Below, one piece after another: positions 12,258-22,571 of a stretch of 51,696 bases of DNA (position 1 is its first letter; the number at the start of each line of letters is the position of its first letter). The DNA lies in contig CDMY01000561.1 in the NCBI GenBank assembly GCA_001179505.1, positions 1-51,696 on the forward strand, in the 5' to 3' direction. The notes beneath the pieces are model-generated. The model was not told the origin of the DNA and ran no database searches. It saw only the letters and a list, made by a program, of their open reading frames with translations. Both the position numbers and the translations under genes were made by a program. The DNA is from Vitrella brassicaformis. Taxonomy: Eukaryota; Sar; Vitrellaceae.

Positions 12258-12483
12258 GGTGAACGACGCAGGGAGGGAAGATCAGGGAAGAGCACAACTC
12301 AGCAGCAGGCGTAATGCAGCCTTCCCAGCAACCAAAGCCGTGGAGGGTGTCGTTTGTTGTCTGCGGGCTCAAACGCAGCAGCGGTTTCAGGGAGCACCCT
12401 AGGCGGCTCAAACTTTCTCCCGAGGTTGGAAAAAGGAGAGAGTGGTGCAGCAGCATCGTGTTTGGGATAGCTTCGCTGGCACA
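12258..12483. promoter_or_regulatory. Divergent promoter region shared by Sm E and PRP18
   Basis: Only 226 bases separate the two start codons, so both spliceosomal genes must draw on the same interval for promoter and 5' UTR. I see no clear TATA box. That the promoter is shared is inferred from the layout. Confidence 0.55.
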
Positions 12484-14620
12484 ATGGATGCGATAAGGGC
12501 CCTCATCTCCCAGAAGAAGAAAGAAACAGCAGGTGCGTGAAATCACACGGGGAGCAGCTCGTGCCGCATCACTGTGCACATGTGTGTGAGTGTGCATCGT
12601 CATTCCTCAGACTTGAAGACGCAGGGGAAGCAGTGGATCTCGCAGGCCGACGTGAGGCGCCGTCGCGACGCGGAGAAGCAGCGCGAGAGGGAGGAGGAGG
12701 AGCGAAAGGAACGGGAGCGCACGGAGGAACGACTCAAGGTGGGAATGGACCAGCCAGCTCAGCAACAGGAACTCACCTGTCCAGATGGCTAACTCTGTCG
12801 GTACGGTGTGCCCTTGTGTGTCGTCCTTCATTCAGCGGTTCTCTGAGTATCTGGATCGCAAGAAGAAAGACGACGAGCATGAGGTGACCAGGCTCACACG
12901 ATTCTCGCGATGGCTGACGCATGGACGGCATCTTGTGTTTGTCAGGAGGAGGATGTGCTGTCGCGTCACGTTCACGAGCACAACGAAGGGGCCGCTGACG
13001 ACGGTAAGCCGAATAACGACAAGGGCGGGAGGCGTTCGTTCATCATCCATGGCCGTCTGTCTGTCTGTCCGTGGCATGTGGCCAGAGGGGGATCCCGGTA
13101 TGGATAAGTCAGAGGTGTTTTACCGACTGCGTAGGTTTGGCGAGCCCGTCACGCTCTTTGGAGAGACCGACATGAAGCGGTACCTATGGCAGCCAGCCGC
13201 AAAGAGAGCTGCCCCCACTCTGGGTGTCGTGTCAGTTGGAAGCGTCTGCATCGACTGGAGTTGGAGCGTCACGACGACGACCTGATGGGCGGACAGAGAC
13301 ACGCATACCTCTCACTAGAGTGAGCAACCACCTGTACAGCACACACTACCAATGACACTGGACGGTCGATCAATTATCTCTCCCCTCTGGCTGTCTGTCG
13401 GTCAGGAAGCGTGGCTTCTCGCGCGATGAGGATGACGAGGACGACCACGACGACCACCACAACACGTCACCTTCCAAGGCCAAAGACACCTCACCGGACA
13501 AATCCAAAGGTGCAACCACATTCATGCAGTCAGCTTCATGCCCGCTCTTCTCATGTCCGGGTGCGTGTGTGCAGGTGATGCGGCTGATGGCGATCGCAAG
13601 CGCAAGGCGGAGGGCGGCGACTCTGACAGCGATGAGGACAAGGACGGTGAGGGTGGGAGGAAGAGCAAGCGGCAGCGGGGCGAGGCGGCCGATCCCGGCA
13701 AGAAGGACAAGGAGGACGAAAACGCACCAGGATACAAGGAGGAAAAGTACGTACGTGTGTATGTGTGAATGGATGTGCTGCGTCCATCCATGCAGCACAT
13801 ATCGGTGTCGTGTGTGTGTGTGTGTGTGTGTGTGTCAGGCTTCGTCAGTGGATCAAGAAGATCCTGCGCGAGTGGGACAAGGAGCTCGTCCAGAGGTACA
13901 GGCAGCGGAGGCACATACGTGAGACGATGCGAAGTTGGCCGTTACTGGTCTGCAGGCCCGAGGAGGAGAAGAAGACGTCCGACGGCAAGATTGCCACGAT
14001 GCAGCACCGCGACACGCGACAGAATCTCAAGCCGCTCACCAAGAAGCTCAAACAAAGGGGGTACGCAAACCGCCAGCCATACCACAAACAGACAGGGCGG
14101 CAAGGCACTGCTTCCTCTGAGTGCACTTGTGTGTGGCAGGCTGGATCCCGATGTGTTGGAGAAGCTGTATGAGATCGCATGCCTGTGCGAGGAGCGCAAA
14201 TACGTGCAGGCTCACGACCTGTAACCCCACACACACGACGCACGTCGACTAGTGGGGGAAGACAGCCATATTCGTCCATCCATGGTGTCTGGGTTTGTGT
14301 GTGTGTCTCAGATACATTCAGCTGGCCATCGGCAATGCCGCCTGGCCCATGGGTGTGACTATGGTGGGCATCCACGAGCGCGCGGGGAGATCAAAGATCT
14401 TCACATCACAGGTGGGGTGGCCACACATGCACACACCGTGTCCTGAAGCCAGGGACCATGTCTGCCTGTCCTGTGTGTGTGTGTGTAGGTTGCGCACATT
14501 TTGAATGACGAGACGACTCGGAAGTACATCCAGATGGTGAAGCGGCTGATGAGCTTCTGCCAGCGCCATTTCCCCACCGACCCGTCCAACATGGTCCGCA
14601 TCGCCACCAACACCGTCTGA
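12484..14620 (+). CDS. PRP18: Pre-mRNA-splicing factor 18
   Basis: This is a second-step splicing factor associated with the U5 snRNP. Thirteen exons join in frame to 403 residues: 12484-12532, 12611-12738, 12836-12883, 12946-13003, 13086-13179, 13236-13319, 13406-13509, 13575-13746, 13839-13895, 13956-14060, 14140-14220, 14312-14411 and 14489-14620. The N-terminal part is a charged coiled coil. It is followed by a splicing-factor motif ([16 protein letters not shown]) and the Prp18 domain ([63 protein letters not shown]). A long Asp/Glu/Lys-rich low-complexity insert (exons 7-8) separates the two domains. The intron before 13839 is nearly pure TG next to the acceptor. Identification is firm; junctions in the charged insert are less certain. 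Confidence 0.93.
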
Positions 14621-14982
14621 GTGAGCGGACGGAACAGCACCTAGCTAGGGGGAAAAGGGGAGGGTGGAACTGTTGGTGTGCGTGTGTGTGTGGTGTGTGT
14701 GTGGTGGACCGCTGGGTGGTTTGAGCAAGTGGTATATCATTTTTGCATGCGGATGTGACGGTGTGTGGTTTGCCTGTCTGACTCGCTTCGCTGTCTTGGG
14801 TTTCATCAGGTATACTGCATGCAATGCAATCACATGCTCTCCTCTCGACACCCGTACACACCATACATAGAGTTCGGTCACTCGATGGCCCACCCCAGCC
14901 ACCCAGCCACCCACGTACAAAACTCACAGCACACGCACTGCACTCCCTCGTCCATCCATCCATCCATGAAGACATCCATCCG
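14621..14982. other. Convergent intergenic region, no gene seen
   Basis: This 360-base spacer lies between the PRP18 and ART-like 3' ends. It contains a TG tract (about 14676-14705) and CATC repeats (about 14950-14970). Nothing coding is visible. Confidence 0.6.
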
Positions 14983-15556
14983 TCACTGTGACACGTACTG
15001 CTCGCCCTCGATGCTTATGACCTGACTGCTGGACTGAATCACCACCTCCTCACCTGCACAGCCCTTCCCTGGGGCTATGTACTGACTGTGATAGCCCTCA
15101 GCCTGCCAGTTCTTGCACGTGCAGCCTGGTCGATGCTGACCAGCACAGTTCGTGGCGTCATGGAACTTGAGCTTGCCGAGGTCCACAATGAGCGTGAGGA
15201 CAACGGCTGGGCTGCCGGTCTTCCGGCTTCGCATCCTGGCGAACTTGGCGGCCTTGGTCATGTCGTTGGTCACATAGATACCGATTCCCAGCATGTGTCC
15301 CCCCTCGCCGCCACCAGCCGATGGGTTGAAGCCAACTGCATACACACACACACACACACACACAATCTCTTCCCGTGACTTGCATCATTTAAATGAACAT
15401 ACCTGCCCGAATCCTGTCTGCCGAGGCCTTGTCTGTCCCGTGCAGAACTCTCCGATGCTGAGACCTCCCCGTCCCATCACAGATCGTGCATCCGCGCGAC
15501 GAGCACCCGAAACACGAACCAGAGAAGGTGTCGGGGAGCTGATATGACATCACCAT
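14983..15556 (-). CDS. Small PARP-like ADP-ribosyltransferase-fold protein with N-terminal cysteine pairs
   Basis: Two exons (15403-15556 and 14983-15335) give 168 residues. The start ATG at 15556 follows an in-frame stop, so the reading frame is closed. The N-terminus has two CxxC pairs (CFGC...CTICDGTG), a possible small zinc site. The rest matches the compact PARP catalytic core: LHGTD (His of the H-Y-E triad), then GFNPSAGGG, GIGIYVTNDMTKAAKF (Tyr), and a C-terminal GEEVVIQSSSQVI where the Glu fits the third triad position. A Cys/His-rich insert (about CAGQHRPGCTC) lies before the Glu. This is inferred to be an active mono- or poly-ADP-ribosyltransferase, or a fold relative. The substrate is unknown and no other domain is attached. 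Confidence 0.72.
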
Positions 15557-15989
15557 TGCTCAGAGAATGCACTGAGGCAGCGACAGACAGAGCAGGATGG
15601 AGAAGCTGATTGGGAAAATCGGTAGGAAAAGCGATCGGCGCAATTCCTGCGAGCTTTTGACTTCGCGACTCGTACGTCCATGAAATGACAGAAACACGAA
15701 AGGGCATAGTCGATTGGATCCACCGAATTCAGTAAGTAGCACATATGGAGACACGGCACAGTCCCTTGATGTGCCACAAATCATGGATACGGACGGTGAT
15801 AGCAATACTAAGCGCCTCAGCAGTGAGGACGCCCTCATGGCACATACTTACATCACACATACTTCATCATCCGGCACAGCCAATTCAATGCTGTTGACTT
15901 CTTCGCCTTCTTTCCGTATTTGCGTCACTGGCTGAAAGGTCATCGGATGGCTTGTCGACAATCGGCACCACCACCTGCTGCTCTGATCT

Positions 15990-17148
15990 GTCGTCACTCG
16001 TCAGTCGTCACGCTCGTCTCTTCTCCCCGACGGTGTCAGCGACACAGTATCGACCGTCTTTGTAGTGACACTTGTCGGCCCGGAACAGCCATCCCCTCAG
16101 CGTCGCTGAAGCGGTGGGGGTACCCAAGCCCGTCTCTGTGTCTCCTCACCCTGAGCAGGCACGGGATCCCTGAAACAGCAAAGACGGAGGGAGCGATTTC
16201 TTGGGGAAAGAAAAGTATCGTTTTTGTCTTGTGTCTCTCCTGCCTGATGGTTGGTTGAAGAGGCCCCATGTGGTGTACTGCTACGGCCTTCATCATGTAT
16301 CTCCAGGGCGCTTGAGACTTCTGGAGAGTGGATGGATTCAGGACAGGGGCTCCCAGGGGACCTAGCGGTCTGCATGGGGGCGGGGGTGGGGCCCGTCTGG
16401 CGACTGTCTGACCAGCTGAGCCCTTGACGTCTCCTGCCGGTGGAGGGAAGAAAGGTGCCTGATGACGCAAATGAAGAATCAGTCCGGTTTGTGAGACGAG
16501 ACAGCCCCCTTGGTCGATGGTCACCTTGGCTTGCACCTTTGCCTGCATCATCTGTGCATGTCGCAGCTGGGTAGGAGCCCAGCACTCAAAGTAGTGGTCC
16601 ATGGTCTCCTGCGACACCTGACGAAAGGAGACGCATGTGGACACAATGGCCGGATCCCTTGCAGGTGTCTCACTCACCTTGGATGTGTCGCTCTGCCGTA
16701 CATTATTACTGGGGACGGGAGGAGGGGCCTGAAAGATTTCTCCTGCACGAAAGAGGAAAACGAGCAGTGGTATGTTAGACGCACGGATGGGATGGGCGAG
16801 TGGAGAGCATGCACTGCCAGGAGCTTACGTACCCGCTGTTCCCATCATTGCCGCACTGAAGCGTGAGGTCGATGAAGGGCAGACAGACTGGACGGGGCCT
16901 ATCTCTTGCCGCTGGGGCTGGTCTGTCGCCTGGATCGCCCCGCCCCGCAAGGTCATCACGCCGCAGTGACCGGCGGGGCGAAGCCGTGTAAGCGCCGGGT
17001 TAAAGTTGTCAAGATAGTCGAGGCTCTCGTCATGAAAGAGGGAAGGTTGCGGCTGCGGGGGGTGTCGAGGAGTGTTGCTGAGAGAGCTCAAGACGGCCTC
17101 CAGCTCATCCTCTTGATGACGTCTTTGGCACGCGGAGAAGTTGCCCAT
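15990..17148 (-). CDS. Unrecognised protein with MGNFSAC N-terminus (boundaries approximate)
   Basis: I do not recognise this gene. A consistent exon series begins at ATG 17148: exon 16833-17148, exon 16678-16742 and an exon starting at 16617 (VSQETMDHYFECW...), joined by good GT-AG introns in frame. The protein opens MGNFSACQ, which could be N-myristoylated and palmitoylated. It then has Asp/Glu- and Pro/Gln-rich segments and an alpha-helical stretch (HAQMMQAKVQAKV). Where the third exon ends is unclear. A further exon near 15990-16105 (GWLFRADKCHYKDGRYC, then stop) looks coding but its donor partner is not evident. It could also be the N-terminal part of the neighbouring ART-like gene, though an in-frame stop just upstream of that gene argues against this. 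Confidence 0.35.
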
Positions 17149-17786
17149 GGCTCGGGGTGTCGAAGGGTGTCGACGATGACAACTTCTGACGATGAACACA
17201 AGTGCTTAGCTGTCTACTGATGAGAAAAGGAGAAGTTCGAGACGTTTCCTTCTCAATTGCTGGGGGCCAGCCCCCGCGATCGCTGCATGCAGCTTCAATC
17301 GCCCGGCCTTAATCATTGTCAACCATGTTGCTGTGGCTGCTGGATCTCTCTCACTCAGACTGCCGTCCTTTAGCCTCCTCATCTCATCATACATGATACT
17401 GTGGGGATTGGGGATGGAAATCAATCCAATGGGTTCATGGGACACGTTGCGAATCGTTGCCTGTTGAGTGAATGCACTGCATGACTGAAGCGGGCCACCA
17501 CACACCCACGCAGGCCGCACCACGAACCAATGTGGTCACAATTGCTCGGCTGACAGGCAAGCATACATACCAGATCGTACATGTACATGAGCGGCAACAA
17601 CAAATACCAACTACTGCACGCAGACTACACAAATACCCCGACAGACGCAGCCAAACAAAGACAGACCATACAGAGCAGCAGTATCGATCCACATGAGCTG
17701 CAAACCCAACAAATATGAATGAATGCAGTGAGTGCACCTATGTCTCCGTCTACCGGCAGCAGAAATAATCGATATCTACCTACACA
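17149..17786. other. Intergenic region with a weak minus-strand ORF
   Basis: This lies between the 3' end of the arylsulfotransferase gene and the start of the unrecognised gene. A minus-strand frame at 17206-17523 ends in LELLLFSSVDS and looks slightly coding (MYDEMRRLKDGSLSERD), but I could find no start, partner exon or family. It may be a terminal exon or chance. Confidence 0.3.
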
Positions 17787-20700
17787 CTACGATGTCCCGC
17801 TCTCGTCGAAGACTATCGTATCGCTGTCATGAAGGTCCCACCACCTGCCTCCGTTCCGCAACGCAGTCGCAGTCATCCCACCAAACACATCCTCTCTCCC
17901 CCACAAGCGGTGCAGCAGACCTTCCTGCGTCCGGTCGTGTGGACACTCACGCGGCCCAGAGACCACCCCCTCCCTGTACATCCGCCCGCCGTCATGCACC
18001 TTCAAGTGGCACCTGCCATTGCCCTCATCGAATGAGAAGAACCGACAGCTGCTGTCTTGTGCGCAGAGGGCCTGGCACGATGCAGCGGAGTCGGCTTGCA
18101 GTGGGGGGGTGTTGGGCACGTCGAGGCGAGCCATGAAGACGTCGTGCTCGAAGCACTCTATCCTGACTGGCTGCTGGCCCAGGAATGTCATGGTTACATT
18201 CTCAGCTGACGCGCCATCGGCCTGCAGCATCCTCCCTGCGCCCATTCGGACAAAAGACACACACACACTTGTGGACTTGCCAGCATCTCCGTGTGGACGT
18301 GTCAGCATCTTTGGACGTACGCCTTACTGTTTGTATGTCCTAGTGGTGTTAAGAGGGTCCGCGAGGGTATGCCCTTCGACCCATCGTGAAGCAGTGGAAC
18401 CGCTCTGAAATAGCAGGTGGCCTCGTGTAGGCAGTGTGCCCGTTGCTGCATGGTTCCGTCGACCTTGAGCTTTTCCTCAAACTTGGTCTTGTTCAATGTG
18501 GCGAGGTGGTGCTTGGGTGGGCTCGACGGACCGCCGTACACCTCCCACCTCTTGACATTCGTCACCCCGTTCCTGCAAAGCACAGCAATCGAGTCTGTCT
18601 CCTTGGTGTGTCTGGCTGCATTCTCCCTACCAGCTGAAGTGGATTGTGGGCGCCTTCTCCCCATGCGGCCGTGCCACCATCAGCGGAGGGTCTTTGGACC
18701 TGCCCCACCAGGGCAGCTTGTGCGTCTGGAAGGCTCCATTCTGCTGAATGAACCGGAGCTCCAACACGACCTTGCCCTCTCGCGTCACCTCTGTATAGAA
18801 AGGGATGTTGACTTTGCCTGCGCCGCCCCAGTTGATGGCCGCATTGCCGTTGGGGAGTGCCTGCATACTCCCCATTGCAAAGCCATACGGACCTGACAGG
18901 ACGCAGAACACGGACAGGAAGCAGTCGACGTCTCTTGCACGTCGTCTGTCTGTCTGTCCACACTCACCTTTGTGTGACCGAATCTCCCTGGCGGTGTTGT
19001 TGTCTTCATCGACCTGGTAGACGACTGCCTGAGACCACCAAGTGTCCTGGATGAGCGGGGTGGTGGAGTGGTGGTTGTCGAACATGGTGAGGACGTTGCT
19101 GTCATCGATGCGTGTGTGGTGCTGGAACTTGAAGGGCGACACGCCCTTGCCCTTCTCGACCTCCATGGTGCTGAATGCAGGGCTGCGGTTGGCCCCGCCT
19201 AGCATCCACGCCACCTCGCCTCTCATGTCGATCTTCAGCACCTGCACACATGGCATGGCATAGGTATGGCATAGGTATGTGTGTGAGCCAGGCCAGGCGG
19301 CGGGCATATTATTCTGCCCACCGTAAGTGGTCTGAGTGAGAGCAGGATGCCCCCGTCCCGTGTGAATGACACCGAGTTGGGATGGGTGGTGTCGATGACG
19401 GAGTAGTCGGCCTTGCCCAGCAGCTGGTCCAGCTTGTACTTGCCCCTGATGAGCACCGGTATCGGCCACTGATCGATGGCACGCCACTCGAGCAGCACGT
19501 CGCCGTTCTTGTCGACCATTTGCGTCACGGCTGTGTCGACCATGAGCACCTTTGGCATGTTGGCTGCCTTGTCCTTGGTGAAGTGGTGCAGGTGAAATGT
19601 CTGCCTGTCGTAGATGATGAACAGGCGGGTGCCGTCCTCCCTGATGGCCACATCGTGCTGGTCAGCCATGTGCCTGTAAGACAGACATGATATGGCCAGA
19701 GAGATGAGATGCACACCCGCCACGGGTGTGTATATCGTGTGTGTGTGGCATTGGTCTGTTTGTGCTACCCGTGGGCGGCCTGGTGCCTCTCGATGGGGTG
19801 GTAATGGTGGTTCATCTCTATCCACTCACGGCTGGGTCGCTCACCGCCCATCACACGACTGACAAACAAACCTCATTGCAGCATCCCGCCTTGGCCCCTG
19901 CCTTCCCCCTCTCCCGCTCACCTGTCTTTCCTCTCGAGCTGGTCGAACAGCAGCATGTTGCCGCGCCCGCTGGTCCGAAACACACGCTGGCGCTTGTTGG
20001 AGGCGTACCTTCGCCAAAAGACCGGCTGGCCGTTGCTGTCGACGATCGTCAGGAAGGGCCGTTGGTAGTCTGGACGCATCGTGAACTGATCCACGAGGGA
20101 GAGCCACCATATCCTCCCCTTCTCGATTTTGTCTGGGTCGCCAGACGCCTGTGTGACCTCGAAGTGGGGGTAATCGCGCGGAAGGGTGGCGAAGTAGCGT
20201 GTGGGAAACCTCTTGAAATCATGGCCGTCTGCATCCGCCTGCGGCAATGGCCACTCTGACGGCTCCCTCGCGCCGTCGTCGTCCACTTTGGCGTCGCGGT
20301 CAGGATCACTGTCTTCCAGCTGTTCCGAGTCGAAGGGGTTCTCGTCGTCAGGCGTATCAATGAAGAAATCCCATTCTTCCGCCTCAAAGGGGCCGTAGTC
20401 CCACCGCTCGAGCATCGCCTGCCTGGATTGCTGCCACTGGCTGTTGCCTTTGTTGCTGGCCCACTCAACTCCCGCTTCCATCTCCACCTGCTGTTGCCCC
20501 CCTGTGGGCAAGTAGGCCTTCTGCGGCCTGTCGGTCACCACAAACGACCACGCCAGCCCTCTGTATGCCTTGCCGTCTTTGTCCACCACGCCAGGGGCCA
20601 TTTTGACGGTCACCTTCTCATCTGGATGGAACATCCGCTGTGGCCTGAACGTGATGGTTGAGCCGTCAGCTGCCACGTGCAGGTTGCCGCTGATGTCGCC

Positions 20701-21276
20701 GCTGCGCTCTCCCCTCACCCATAGACGGTCACGAATGGACGATGGCTCGACCTTGATGCCGTCCTTCAGCCGAACCGCGATGGTCGTTGCGGGTGACACG
20801 AAGAAAGCGAAAGGCCTCGGATGCACATACTGAAAGTCGCCGAGCCTCTCATGGCCCTTCTTCTTTGCAGTGACCATCATTTGGCCGTTGTCAGCAGCCG
20901 CTGTTGCGGCCGTGTCACTGAGGCCGAACTGGTCCCAGGATGACTCGCTGAAAGCCTTCGGTGTGACTTCAAGAAACTCGATTGGCTTGCCGTCGTCGTC
21001 AGTCAGGGCCTCCGTCTTTGCGCGACCACTCAGCTCGGCCTCAAGCAACGACAGATACGCATCTCGTTCTTTCTCCTCTTCTTCTGCAGGTGGCTCGTCG
21101 TCGAAAACATTGCTGAAGGCAGCCGTGGATGCGGAAGGGTCATCGTCCCTCGCACTTGCTCGAAGGTTGGCAAGCTGAGAGTCCTCACCTGTTTCTTGAC
21201 CTTTCACGTCGCTGAGGACTACTAGCAACACCTCGAGAAAGAACCCCAAAACAAACGCCTCTCTGTGTTTTCTCAT
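17787..21276 (-). CDS. Arylsulfotransferase (ASST-like) with C-terminal PAN/Apple domain
   Basis: Seven exons join in frame to 1008 residues: 19922-21276, 19769-19858, 19322-19673, 18968-19241, 18631-18892, 18328-18572 and 17787-18235. The N-terminus (MRKHREAFVLGFFLEVLLVVLS) is a signal peptide or anchor, so the protein enters the secretory route. After acidic linkers and a beta-rich region comes an arylsulfotransferase beta-propeller: HHYHPIERHQA, HMADQHDVAIREDG, LEWRAIDQWPIP, EVAWMLGG, and the diagnostic FQHHTRIDDSNVLTMFDNHHS with paired histidines. The last exon holds a cysteine-patterned PAN/Apple module (SCQALCAQDSSCRFFSFDE...GRCHLK), which usually binds protein or carbohydrate. Bacterial ASST transfers sulfate between phenols without PAPS; whether this eukaryotic relative does so is unknown. 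Domain calls are fairly firm, the activity is inferred. Confidence 0.82.
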
Positions 21277-21544
21277 GCCGGCTTACTTCGAGTAGTACTT
21301 CTATTTCGGATAAACCCAACCCTGAAACCCGAACCCTGCACTCTGTGTCTTTTTCAGCTCGCACACCGAGAGCTGCCCTCTCTCATCTCTCCCCAGGCCT
21401 CTCTTGTCTTTCATACTCCCTCCATCGGTAAGCAAAAGCCTTAGGCGCGAACCTTTGCTTGACTAACGTGCTCCGTTCTGTCGTCAGAGTTGAGTCTGAC
21501 CACAGCGCATTCTGCTTCCTTTCTCCCAGATCTCGCTCAACACG
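21277..21544. promoter_or_regulatory. Divergent promoter with telomere-like AACCC repeats
   Basis: These 268 bases separate the arylsulfotransferase start and the MGCC gene. At 21311-21338 there is a run of AACCC-type units that on the minus strand reads as GGGTT/GGGTTT telomere-like repeats, about 40 bases upstream of the minus-strand ATG. A regulatory role is inference. Confidence 0.4.
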
Positions 21545-21793
21545 ATGGGCTGTTGTTCCTCAGCTCTCGCCTCGGAGCCTGTCGAGTCGCGACCGAAGCA
21601 CAGGGGTCCCGGCTCTCATGACAGCGGCGCTTACCCGACCTACGGAGGGGGATGGTTCAACGCACCCGCATTCGGGGGGATGGGCGGTGATGGTGGTGGG
21701 TGGGGTGGAGGTGGCTATGGTGGTGGAGATTGTGGTGGTTTTGGAGGTGGGTGTGATGGAGGAGGCGGTGGGTGTGATGGCGGCGGCTGCTGA
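21545..21793 (+). CDS. Small dually acylated Gly/Cys-rich protein
   Basis: This is a single-exon 82-residue ORF. It starts MGCCSSALAS, a textbook context for N-myristoylation of Gly2 with palmitoylation of Cys3/Cys4, so it should be tethered to a membrane. The second half is almost only Gly with Asp, Tyr, Trp and Cys (repeats such as GGGGYGGGDCGG and CDGGGGGCDGGGC). No family is recognised. The ATG has a purine at -3 (cacgATGG). It is divergent from the arylsulfotransferase. The low-complexity tail could inflate an accidental ORF, but the acylation motif at the exact start argues for a real gene. Confidence 0.5.
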   Translation: MGCCSSALASEPVESRPKHRGPGSHDSGAYPTYGGGWFNAPAFGGMGGDGGGWGGGGYGGGDCGGFGGGCDGGGGGCDGGGC

Positions 21794-22571
21794 GCGGCTG
21801 TCGAACGATGCGTCTGTCCCTTATGACCTGCCTGCGTCCGGTAGCATGTGTGTTGTGACTTGTCGTCGTCCTTTTGTCTTTTCTCATGTTATGCCGTTTG
21901 TGTGCTTTTACCGTCAGTTTGTGTACACAGATGTGTCACTACAAGTCGCGTGTTGTATGTATCGCTCGTAGCAGTCAGTGTACCCTTGATTCGTCCTTTA
22001 TGTGGTATGTCGTCGTGTCGTTGATTCAGCCCTGGGATGTCTTAGAATGAGCAGTGCACTCAGACAGACAGACAGACAGTACAGCAGTCAGTGTAGTGGC
22101 CTGTCTGCCATCAGGGAGGAGAGTGGCTACCAGGGAGATAGATAGATGTCTGCATTTTCCTTCTGGTCATTTAGCATGGCAGAGAGGCATTTATTTGTCA
22201 AGACACCACACCACACCACACCACACAACACAACACATTCTCAACAATGCTCACACACACCAGTCAGTCTCATCCGCTGAGTTTGTCAACTCGTGCAGCT
22301 CTTGGATGTGCGAGTGTGTGCATATTCATGCAATGGAGAGATGGCCGGACGGATTGACCTGCAATTTACTCAACTGTGTATCTCGGTCTAGTTGCGTGGA
22401 TCCGTCTGAGGCAAGGCACGTCAGAGAGGCACTCACTGCCTCTGCAAAATAACGATCAGGCACACGAACATACAGCTGTGGACTGCTTCGCAGTCGCCTT
22501 GATAAGTCAACAGACGCCAGCACAGCACAGCACAGCAACCTTCGACAGTCAGTCAGACGAGACGGCCACAC
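21794..22571. other. Convergent intergenic region, no gene seen
   Basis: This is a 780-base spacer with an ACAG tract (22064-22078), an ACCAC/ACAAC tract (22204-22235) and short CAGCA repeats near 22515. I see no exon-like frame. Confidence 0.6.
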
